11,890 bases of DNA from an uncultured Desulfovibrio sp. (GTDB taxonomy: Bacteria > Desulfobacterota > Desulfovibrionia > Desulfovibrionales > Desulfovibrionaceae): the NCBI GenBank assembly GCA_900547595.1, contig URHE01000058.1, positions 1-11,890 on the forward strand, in the 5' to 3' direction. Made by a program: the position numbers and the translations under genes. This document shows, piece by piece, positions 5,688-11,890 of the stretch (its first letter is position 1; the number at the start of each line of letters is the position of its first letter). Under the pieces are notes generated by a model. It was not told the DNA's origin, did not search any database, and saw only the letters and a program-made list of their open reading frames with translations.

Positions 5688-6914
5688 ATGACCAGGGTCG
5701 ATCCCAGTTTTCTCAAGCTCCAGCGCAACTACCTTTTTGCCGACATCGCGCGCAAGGTCGCGAACTTCAAGGACAGCCACCCCGATGCCCGCGTCATCAG
5801 CCTCGGCATCGGCGACGTGACCCGCCCCCTCGTTCCGGCGGTGATCAGCGCCCTGCACGCGGCTGTGGACGAAATGGGCGACGCCGCGCATTTCCACGGC
5901 TACGGCCCGGAACAGGGCTATGCCTTCCTTCGCGACCTCATCATGGAATACGACTACAAGGCCCGCGGCGTGGACATCCGGCCCGACGAGATATTCGTCA
6001 GCGACGGCGCCAAGTCCGATGTGGGCAACTTTCAGGAACTGTTCTCGCGCGACAGCGTGGTGGCCGTGACGGACCCGGTCTATCCGGTCTATGTGGATTC
6101 CAACGTCATGGCGGGCCGCGCGGGCGACTGGACCGACGGCCACTGGAGCCGCATCGTCTATCTCCCCTGCACGAGGGAGAACGATTTCGTCCCCGCCTTT
6201 CCCGCCACGCGGCCGGACCTGATCTACCTCTGCTATCCCAACAATCCCACGGGCACCGTGCTCACGCGGGCCCAGCTCCAGGGCTGGGTGGACTACGCGC
6301 GCCGCGAGGGCTGCGTCATCCTCTTTGATTCGGCCTATGAGGCGTATATCCAGGATGCGGACGTGCCGCACAGCATCTACGAGCTGGAAGGCGCCCGCGA
6401 GGTGGCGGTGGAGTTCCGCAGTTTCTCCAAGACCGCCGGGTTCACGGGCCTGCGCTGCGCCTATACCGTGGTGCCCGAAAGCCTCATGGTGGATGACGGA
6501 AAGGGCGGCCGCGTGGCGCTCAACGGGTTCTGGAACCGGCGCCAGTGCACCAAGTACAACGGCTGCCCCTACATTGTGCAGCGCGCCGCCGCCGCCGTGT
6601 ACAGCGAAATCGGGCGCCGCGAGGTGATGGACGTCATCCGCGGCTACCAGCGCAACGCGGCCCTGCTGCGCGAGGCGGTCTCCGGCATGGGGCTGCCTGT
6701 TTTCGGCGGGGTGAACGCGCCCTATATCTGGGTGGGCGTGCCCAGGGGCATGGACTCCTGGGGCTTTTTCGAGCGCCTGCTCAACGAGGCGGCCCTGGTC
6801 TGCACGCCGGGCGTGGGTTTCGGCGCCAGCGGCGAGGGCTATGTGCGCCTGACGGCCTTCGGCTCTCCTTCCGACACCGAGGAAGCCATCGCGCGCCTGC
6901 GCAAGCTGGCCTAG
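5688..6914 (+). CDS. dapL: LL-diaminopimelate aminotransferase
   Basis: This 408-residue PLP enzyme of aminotransferase fold type I transfers an amino group from glutamate to tetrahydrodipicolinate, giving LL-diaminopimelate in one step and bypassing the succinylase and acetylase branches. DapL signatures are ISLGIGDVTRPL (37-48), HGYGPEQGYAFLR (70-82), FVSDGAKSD (103-111), DPVYPVYVDSNV (129-140), YPNNPTGT (183-190) and the PLP lysine in FRSFSKTAGFTGLR (Lys248). FWNRRQCTKYNG (281-292) is typical of the family, and Arg387 in YVRLTAFG fits the carboxylate-binding arginine. GAGG (5679-5682) lies five bases before the ATG. The adjoining dapF consumes the product, and adhE starts 30 bases after the stop, so all three are probably cotranscribed. 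The stop is one of the few CTAG sites in the window outside the repeats. Confidence 0.97.
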   Translation: MTRVDPSFLKLQRNYLFADIARKVANFKDSHPDARVISLGIGDVTRPLVPAVISALHAAVDEMGDAAHFHGYGPEQGYAFLRDLIMEYDYKARGVDIRPDEIFVSDGAKSDVGNFQELFSRDSVVAVTDPVYPVYVDSNVMAGRAGDWTDGHWSRIVYLPCTRENDFVPAFPATRPDLIYLCYPNNPTGTVLTRAQLQGWVDYARREGCVILFDSAYEAYIQDADVPHSIYELEGAREVAVEFRSFSKTAGFTGLRCAYTVVPESLMVDDGKGGRVALNGFWNRRQCTKYNGCPYIVQRAAAAVYSEIGRREVMDVIRGYQRNAALLREAVSGMGLPVFGGVNAPYIWVGVPRGMDSWGFFERLLNEAALVCTPGVGFGASGEGYVRLTAFGSPSDTEEAIARLRKLA

Positions 6915-6944
6915 CATCCCGTCCCACACCGCAACGAGGAAACC

Positions 6945-9617
6945 ATGAGCAAGAAAACTCCGGAAACCACAGCGGCAAAAACGCCTTCCGCGCCGGACGC
7001 CCTGGCGCGGCTGGACGCCATGGTCGAGCGCGTGCGCGCGGCCCAGGCCCGCTTCGCGCAGTATGACCAGGCCCGGGTGGACGAGATATTCCAGCACGCG
7101 GCGGCCGTTGCCACATCGAAGCGCATCGAGCTCGCCAAGATGGCCGTGGCCGAGACCGGCATGGGCATTGTGGAAGACAAGGTCATCAAGAACCACTTCG
7201 CCTCGGAATATATCTACAACAAATACAAGGACAGCAAGACCTGCGGCGTCATCGAGGACGACCCGGTCTCCGGCTACCGCGAGATCGCCGCGCCGCTGGG
7301 CCTGGTGGCGGGCATCGTGCCCACCACCAACCCCACGTCCACGGCCATCTTCAAGGCGCTGCTCTGCCTCAAGACGCGCAACGGCATCATCTTTTCGCCG
7401 CACCCCAGGGCGAAAAAGAGCACCCGCGCCGCGGCCATGACCATTCTCCGCGCCGCCGTGGAAGCCGGCGCCCCCGAAGGCATCATCGACTGCATCGAGG
7501 ATCCCGCGCCCGAGCTCACGCAGGCGCTCATGAGCCACCGCCACATCAACCTCATTCTGGCCACGGGCGGCCCCGGCATGGTGCGCGCGGCGTACAGCTC
7601 CGGCACCCCGGCCATCGGCGTGGGCGCGGGCAATACTCCGGTGGTGGTGGACGCCACGGCCGACATCAGGATGGCGGTCAATTCCATCCTGCTCAGCAAG
7701 ACCTTTGACAACGGCATGATCTGCGCCTCGGAGCAGACCGTGGTGGCCGAGGCCCCGGTGGCCGACGCCGTGCGCGAGGAATTTCTCCGGCGCGGCGCCT
7801 GGTTTGCCGACGAACAGCAGGCCGAGGCCCTGGCGAAAACCATCTTTGTCAACGGCAGCCTGAACAGCGCCATCGTGGGCCAGTCGGCGGAGCACATCGC
7901 CCAAATGGCGGGCATCACGGTGCCGCCCGGCACCAAGGTGCTCATGGCCGAACGCTCCGAAGTGCGGCCCGACGACCCCTTTGCCCATGAAAAGCTCTCG
8001 CCGGTGCTCGGCTTCTACCGCGCGCCGGACTTCGCGGCCTGCGTGGCCACGGCCCAGCGCCTGGTGGAGCTGGGCGGCGCCGGGCACACGTCGGTGCTCT
8101 ATACCCGCGAAAGCAGCGCGGAGCATATCCGGGCCTTTGAGGACACCATGACCACGGGCCGCGTGCTCATCAACATGCCCGCGTCGCAGGGCGCCATCGG
8201 CGATGTCTACAACTTCCGCGTGGCGCCCTCGCTCACGCTGGGCTGCGGCAGCTGGGGCGGCAATTCCGTGAGCGAAAACATCGGGGTGAAGCACCTCATG
8301 AATGTCAAGACCGTGGCCTCGCGCCGCGAGAACATGCTCTGGTTCCGCGTGCCCTCCAAAATCTACTTCAAGCTGGGGGCGCTCAGGCCCGCTCTGGAGG
8401 AATTCACCGACCGCCGCCGCGCCTGCATCATCACCGACGAGACCATGGTCAAGCTCGGCCATGCCCGCAAGGTGGAGGACGTGCTGGAGCGCATGGGCAT
8501 GGAGGTGCGCGTATTCTCCGGCGTGCTTCCCGATCCGGACATCGACACCGCGCGCAAGGCCCTGGACATGGTCAACGCCTTCCAGCCGGACCTCTTCATC
8601 GCGCTCGGCGGCGGCTCGCCCATGGACGCGGCCAAGATCATCTGGCTGCTCTACGAGAAGCCGGACATCCGCTTCGAGGACATCGCCCTGCGCTTCATGG
8701 ACATCAGGAAGCGGGTGGTCTCCTTCCCCGAACTGGGCAAGAAGGCGCTCATGGTGGCCATCCCCACCACGTCGGGCACAGGCTCGGAGGTGACGCCCTT
8801 CGCGGTCATCACGGACAACAGGACCGGCGTCAAGTACCCGGTGGCCGACTACGCCCTGACGCCGGACATGGCCATCGTGGACCCGGAATTCGTCATGGAC
8901 CTGCCGCCCTCGCTCATCGCCAATGCCGGGCTGGATGTGCTGACCCACGCCATCGAGGCGTACACTTCCACCCTGGCCACCAATTTCGCCGACGGGCAGG
9001 CCATGGAGGCCGTGCGCCTGGTATTCAAGTATCTGCGCCGCTCCTATGCCGGCGGCGAGGACCGGCTGGTGCCGCGCGAAAAGATCCACTATGCGGCCAC
9101 CATGGCGGGCATGGCCTTTGCCAACGCCTTTCTGGGCGTCTGCCATTCGCTGGCGCATACCCTGGGCTCGTACTTCCACCTGCCCCACGGGCTCGCCAAT
9201 GCCATCATGCTGTCCTATGTCATCGAATACAATGCCACGGACACGCCCACCAAGCAGGGGATGCTGCCGCAGTACAAGTATCCCTGGGTCAAGGGGCGCT
9301 ATGCCCGCATTGCGGACATGCTCCACCTGGCCGATGACGTGGAGGGCGACGGCCCCGATGCCCGGGCGGAAAAAACCGCGCGCCTCGTGCGGGCCATCGA
9401 GGCGCTCAAGCGCGACCTCAATATCCCGGCGTCCCTGCGCGACGCGGGCATCGCGGAGGCCGACTTCCTGCGCAGGCTGGATGAAATGTCCGAACAGGCG
9501 TTCGATGACCAGTGCACGGTGTCCAACCCGCGCTATCCGCTCATTTCCGAACTTCGGGAACTTTACCGCAAGGCGTATTACGGCGAGCCGCTCAAGGCCA
9601 TGACCGGAGAGAACTAA
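6945..9617 (+). CDS. adhE: Bifunctional acetaldehyde-CoA/alcohol dehydrogenase
   Basis: This 890-residue cytoplasmic enzyme reduces acetyl-CoA to acetaldehyde and on to ethanol with NADH, or runs in reverse during ethanol oxidation; relatives form filaments called spirosomes. The length is standard. The N-terminal aldehyde dehydrogenase domain (about 15-450) has VPTTNPTSTAIFKAL (125-139), GVGAGNTPV (225-233) and the catalytic cysteine in FDNGMICASEQ (Cys260). The C-terminal iron alcohol dehydrogenase domain (about 460-885) has GGGSPMDAAK (555-564), PTTSGTGSEVTP (607-618) and iron ligands Asp664 and His668 in GLDVLTHAIEAY, His734 in GVCHSLAH and His748 in LPHG. All key residues are present, so both activities should be intact. 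GAGGA (6936-6940) is four bases before the ATG. In sulfate reducers it may link to ethanol or, in taurine users, acetaldehyde metabolism; no such genes are nearby. Confidence 0.97.
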   Translation: MSKKTPETTAAKTPSAPDALARLDAMVERVRAAQARFAQYDQARVDEIFQHAAAVATSKRIELAKMAVAETGMGIVEDKVIKNHFASEYIYNKYKDSKTCGVIEDDPVSGYREIAAPLGLVAGIVPTTNPTSTAIFKALLCLKTRNGIIFSPHPRAKKSTRAAAMTILRAAVEAGAPEGIIDCIEDPAPELTQALMSHRHINLILATGGPGMVRAAYSSGTPAIGVGAGNTPVVVDATADIRMAVNSILLSKTFDNGMICASEQTVVAEAPVADAVREEFLRRGAWFADEQQAEALAKTIFVNGSLNSAIVGQSAEHIAQMAGITVPPGTKVLMAERSEVRPDDPFAHEKLSPVLGFYRAPDFAACVATAQRLVELGGAGHTSVLYTRESSAEHIRAFEDTMTTGRVLINMPASQGAIGDVYNFRVAPSLTLGCGSWGGNSVSENIGVKHLMNVKTVASRRENMLWFRVPSKIYFKLGALRPALEEFTDRRRACIITDETMVKLGHARKVEDVLERMGMEVRVFSGVLPDPDIDTARKALDMVNAFQPDLFIALGGGSPMDAAKIIWLLYEKPDIRFEDIALRFMDIRKRVVSFPELGKKALMVAIPTTSGTGSEVTPFAVITDNRTGVKYPVADYALTPDMAIVDPEFVMDLPPSLIANAGLDVLTHAIEAYTSTLATNFADGQAMEAVRLVFKYLRRSYAGGEDRLVPREKIHYAATMAGMAFANAFLGVCHSLAHTLGSYFHLPHGLANAIMLSYVIEYNATDTPTKQGMLPQYKYPWVKGRYARIADMLHLADDVEGDGPDARAEKTARLVRAIEALKRDLNIPASLRDAGIAEADFLRRLDEMSEQAFDDQCTVSNPRYPLISELRELYRKAYYGEPLKAMTGEN

Positions 9618-9683
9618 CGCGCTTCACCCGGAAGAAGGGCGAAGCGCGGAGCGGGCGGCGCGTTCCACGGGGGGCGCGCCGCC
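9618..9683 (+). repeat. Two GC-rich hairpins after adhE
   Basis: CGCGCTTC (9618-9625), starting on the base after the adhE stop, pairs with GAAGCGCG (9641-9648). GGCGGCGCG (9654-9662) then pairs with CGCGCCGCC (9675-9683). Neither is followed by a T-run, so they may be a weak or Rho-assisted terminator, or protect the adhE mRNA end and reduce expression of the two genes beyond. Function is inferred. Confidence 0.5.
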
Positions 9684-9737
9684 GGGCCGCAAAACCGGAG
9701 CGCCCCCGCCGCCCTCACCGACTTGCAAGGAGAGAGC

Positions 9738-9923
9738 ATGTCATTTCTCAGCTGGCTGGAACGCCTCTTCGTGCCCACGCCGCCCGCGGAGCATGAGGCC
9801 GAGGGAACACTGGAGCTTGAGCCGCAGCATTCGCCCTTCGAGTGGAACCAGAATACGCGCATCGTCACGGCCATTGTCGTGACCATTCTCTCGGCCTTCA
9901 TCATGTGGTGGATCGTGGCATGA
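9738..9923 (+). CDS. Small single-TM hypothetical protein
   Basis: This predicted protein has 61 residues and I do not recognise a family. An amphipathic N-terminus (MSFLSWLERLFVP) and an acidic, proline-containing stretch (about 14-35) precede one hydrophobic helix, about residues 41-60 (RIVTAIVVTI onward, ending WWIVA). It would be a small inner-membrane protein with its C-terminus at the membrane edge. The ATG follows AAGGAG (9727-9732) at five bases; an earlier TTG at 9723 would place the ribosome site inside the gene. The TGA overlaps the queD ATG as ATGA (9920-9923), suggesting translational coupling and a real gene. No link to queuosine or to AdhE is visible in its sequence. Confidence 0.75.
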   Translation: MSFLSWLERLFVPTPPAEHEAEGTLELEPQHSPFEWNQNTRIVTAIVVTILSAFIMWWIVA

Positions 9924-10327
9924 GCGGCGCCGGTCTCTGGCGGCTCACGGTGCGCGACGAATTTGCCGCCGCGCATGCCCTGCGGCACTACCGCGGCAAA
10001 TGCGAAAATCCCCACGGCCACAATTTCGCGGTGGAGCTGTGCGTGGAGGGGAACACGCTCGCGCCGGACACGGAGCTTCTGCTGGATTTCGCCACGCTCA
10101 AGGGGGCGCTCCGCGCGTCCCTGGCCGGGCTGGACCATCGCATGCTCAACGAAACGCCGCCCTTTGACGTCCGCAATCCCTCATCGGAGAACCTCGCGCG
10201 GCATATCTTCCGGGATGTGGCGGCGCGCCTGGCCGCCAGCGCCGATCCCCAGGCCGGGAACGTGCGCCTTGTGAGCGTGCGCGTGAGCGAACGCGACAGC
10301 CAGAGCGCCACCTATCTGGAAACCTAG
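9920..10327 (+). CDS. queD: 6-carboxytetrahydropterin synthase (QueD)
   Basis: This 135-residue cytoplasmic zinc enzyme of the 6-pyruvoyl-tetrahydropterin synthase fold makes 6-carboxy-5,6,7,8-tetrahydropterin from dihydroneopterin triphosphate, an early step towards queuosine in tRNA. The zinc histidines are in FAAAHAL (His19) and NPHGHNF (His32, His34). The catalytic cysteine is in GKCENPHGH (Cys28), and the Asp-His pair in LDHRMLNE (Asp72, His73). Glu124 in RVSERD fits the conserved glutamate near the C-terminus. The start overlaps the stop of the small membrane protein gene. The TAG stop lies inside the left CTAG of the second 156-bp element. No queC, queE or queF is in the window. Tetrahydrobiopterin-type pterin synthases share the fold, but the Cys-x3-HGH pattern and length favour QueD. 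Confidence 0.93.
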   Translation: MSGAGLWRLTVRDEFAAAHALRHYRGKCENPHGHNFAVELCVEGNTLAPDTELLLDFATLKGALRASLAGLDHRMLNETPPFDVRNPSSENLARHIFRDVAARLAASADPQAGNVRLVSVRVSERDSQSATYLET

Positions 10328-10479
10328 TGTCTACTTGCAAAAGTAGACACTACAAAACCCGTAAGGGTTTTGCGGCGGCATAGCCGCCGTAAGTGAGCGA
10401 AAAACCACGTTTTTTCGCGAACGATCCTGCAAAAATTCTTCGCAGAATTCTGCGCAGAATTTTTGCAATTAGACACTAG
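10324..10479. repeat. 156-bp multi-hairpin MITE-like element, copy 2
   Basis: I find no difference from copy 1 at 3191-3346 over all 156 bases, and the orientation is the same. The 40-base near-palindrome falls at 10428-10467. It sits between convergent genes, queD and the Fsr-like transporter. Its left CTAG contains the queD stop codon, the mirror of copy 1, where the right CTAG contains the stop of the ACT gene. The A-run/stem/T-run hairpins CAAAACCC-GTAA-GGGTTTTG and GCGAAAAA/TTTTTCGC could terminate transcripts from both sides, and I see no other good terminator in this gap. Mobility is inferred. Confidence 0.9.
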
Positions 10480-10508
10480 GCGGGTTCCGGCAGGAGTCCC
10501 TCCCCTTT

Positions 10509-10522
10509 CCCCGTTTTCGGGG
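10509..10522. repeat. Small GC hairpin in the queD/MFS convergent gap
   Basis: CCCCG-TTTT-CGGGG forms a 5-bp stem between the 156-bp element and the transporter's stop. A second CCCC-TGC-GGGG lies at 10536-10546. Neither has a following T-run on the minus strand, so they are at best weak terminators for the transporter gene. Confidence 0.3.
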
Positions 10523-10560
10523 GGCCTTTTGCCTCCCCTGCGGGGCGGAGTATCCGGGCC

Positions 10561-11742
10561 TCACTCGCCGCGTGATTCCGGGCCGCGCGAAAGCAGATAC
10601 GAAAAGAGCGCCCCCAGCGCGGCCACGCCCGCCAGCACCTGGATGGCCACGGGCAGGCCCGCCATGTCGGCCACGCGCCCCAGAAACGGCTGCGCCACCC
10701 CGCCGAGGCTGGTGGAGAGCCCCAGCGTCACGCCGGAGGCGAAGCCGATATTCCGGGCAAGGAGCCGCTGGCCCAGGACAACCTGGGAACTGAAGGGCGC
10801 GTAAAGCACAAACCCGAGCAGGGGCAGGGCGGCATAGCCCCAGGCGGCATCGGGCGCGAGGCTGAAGGCGAGCACGGCCACGGGCATGAGGGTGAAGGCC
10901 AGGCGGATGACCGGCACGCAGCCGATGCGGTCCGAGAGCAGGCCGCCCATGATGTTGCAGGCCACGCCGCTGGCGCAGAAGATGATCAGGGCCAGGGCGC
11001 CGGCGGCCTTGGACTGCCCGAAAACATTGACCCAATAGAGGGGAATGAAGGCGTTGAAGCCCACAAAGACCGTGGAACGGGCCACGATGACCACGATGAG
11101 CCGGGAAAACTCATGCCAGTTGTTGACCGGCGGATGCGCCGCGGCGGCGGCGCCGGCGGCGCGTTGCGGGGCGGCCTGCGGAGACGGCGGCGTTGTGCCG
11201 CCCAGGCGCGTGATGCCCCAGAGCAGGACGAGCGCCATGGCAATGCCGAGCGCGGCAAAGACGGCCATGCCGCGGATGCCGAAGCCGCCCACAAAGACGG
11301 TCACGAGGAGCGGCCCGAGGATGAAGCCGCTGTTGCCGCCGATGGAGAAGATGCTCAGGCCGATGCCCTTGCTCTTGCCGGAAACCCTGTTGGCGTGGCG
11401 CGCGCCTTCGGGGTGGAAGAGGGCCGAACCCACGCCGCTTACGGCAATGGCGGTGAACATGGCCCAGTACCCGCCGAGAAAGCCCATGCAGGCGATGCCG
11501 CAGCCCGCCAGCGCCACGCCCAGGGGCAGGAACCACGGCTTGGAGAGTCTGTCGGCCAGAAGGCCGAAGACGGGCTGGATGATGGAGGACAGGCAGGAAT
11601 AGGCGAGCATGAGGCCGCCCGTGGCCTGATAGTCCAGTCCGTAGGCCGAACGCAGATACGGCAGCGAGGCGGGCAGGGCGCCCGCGTTGACATCGCAGGA
11701 AAGATGCCCCAGCGCGAGCAGCAGGATTTTTTTCTTTTCCAT
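10561..11742 (-). CDS. MFS transporter, fosmidomycin-resistance (Fsr) type
   Basis: This 393-residue inner-membrane transporter has 12 predicted helices and resembles the Fsr branch of the major facilitator superfamily, exporters known for fosmidomycin resistance in E. coli. Visible signatures are GHLSCDVNAGALPASLPYL (11-29), SSIIQPVFGLLADR (52-65, motif A) and the Fsr-type ALFHPEGARHANR (107-119), followed by GNSGFILGPLL (136-146). The two halves are joined by an alanine/proline-rich cytoplasmic loop at about 180-210. The ATG at 11742 is the only plausible start: an in-frame TAG lies five codons upstream. No clear Shine-Dalgarno sequence precedes it; instead GAAGC-GTA-GCTTC forms a small hairpin in the leader. 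The gene is alone on its strand here and converges on queD. The actual substrate is unknown. Confidence 0.85.
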   Translation of the reverse strand: MEKKKILLLALGHLSCDVNAGALPASLPYLRSAYGLDYQATGGLMLAYSCLSSIIQPVFGLLADRLSKPWFLPLGVALAGCGIACMGFLGGYWAMFTAIAVSGVGSALFHPEGARHANRVSGKSKGIGLSIFSIGGNSGFILGPLLVTVFVGGFGIRGMAVFAALGIAMALVLLWGITRLGGTTPPSPQAAPQRAAGAAAAAHPPVNNWHEFSRLIVVIVARSTVFVGFNAFIPLYWVNVFGQSKAAGALALIIFCASGVACNIMGGLLSDRIGCVPVIRLAFTLMPVAVLAFSLAPDAAWGYAALPLLGFVLYAPFSSQVVLGQRLLARNIGFASGVTLGLSTSLGGVAQPFLGRVADMAGLPVAIQVLAGVAALGALFSYLLSRGPESRGE

Positions 11743-11890
11743 GGCCCGATGAAGCTACGCTTCCGGACGGAAAAATCCAAGGCTGTTTTTCCTGCCCGGC
11801 TTAGACCTCATCCAAGGTGCGTTATGGGTTTGGTTTACAATGCGTTGATGAATATTCCAGGTTCCGTCTGGAGCGGAGCGACAGACGGAT
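11743..11890 (-). promoter_or_regulatory. Upstream region of the Fsr-like transporter gene
   Basis: This 148-base stretch runs to the window edge. It is less GC-rich than its surroundings, as expected of a promoter region, but I find no well-spaced -35/-10 pair I would defend. It contains a hairpin with arms TCCGTCTG (11863-11870) and CAGACGGA (11882-11889), which could be an operator or the end of another gene's terminator, and the GAAGC/GCTTC pair just before the ATG. Confidence 0.3.

Noticed and set aside
5631..9326. A 1,231-codon open frame on the minus strand across dapL and adhE
   Set aside because: It is antisense to two intact enzymes with all catalytic residues and has the His/Gly/Ala/Arg-rich composition of a mirrored GC-rich frame; there is no recognisable domain.
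10270..10300. Another copy of the GTGAGCGAA core of the element inside queD
   Set aside because: The similarity is limited to a few bases within conserved coding sequence and no hairpins accompany it.

Overview
The window is a GC-rich (mid-60s percent by eye), densely coded bacterial chromosome segment. Direct-pathway lysine genes (dapF with dapL), a full-length AdhE, a two-ACT-domain protein paired with a UPF0210/PFL-like protein, and GC-rich intergenic hairpins together suggest a Desulfovibrionaceae-type anaerobe (Desulfovibrio or Bilophila relatives). This placement is an inference from gene content and style; no rRNA or other marker gene is present.

Layout. 1-330 has no gene and holds a cluster of hairpins. 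331-1572 (+) is an MFS transporter of the OFA/MCT type, converging on the next operon at a bidirectional terminator (1587-1628). The minus-strand operon reads leftward: a two-TM zinc-ribbon protein with a phage Mu F-like C-terminus (4599-3994), a double-ACT regulator-like protein (3936-3343), and a UPF0210/PFL-like protein (3035-1650). The last two are separated by a 307-bp gap filled with repeat elements. 4600-4770 is the divergent intergenic region. The plus-strand cluster then runs dapF (4771-5640), dapL (5688-6914), adhE (6945-9617), a 61-residue single-TM protein (9738-9923) and queD (9920-10327). A second copy of the repeat follows, then a convergent minus-strand MFS transporter of the Fsr type (11742-10561) and its 148-bp upstream region.

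How the genes fit together. DapL and DapF give a two-step route from tetrahydrodipicolinate to meso-diaminopimelate for peptidoglycan and lysine. AdhE interconverts acetyl-CoA, acetaldehyde and ethanol. QueD makes 6-carboxytetrahydropterin for queuosine. They appear to share a transcript by spacing, not by pathway.

The most notable structure is a 156-bp element present in two identical copies in the same orientation (3191-3346 and 10324-10479). It carries 19-bp imperfect terminal inverted repeats, CTAG at both ends and five hairpins, and has no ORF. At each copy one terminal CTAG supplies the TAG stop codon of the adjoining gene: the ACT gene at the right end of copy 1, and queD at the left end of copy 2. 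A diverged relative (3080-3186) lies directly beside copy 1. The pattern suggests a non-autonomous mobile element that lands on CTAG or on UAG stop codons.
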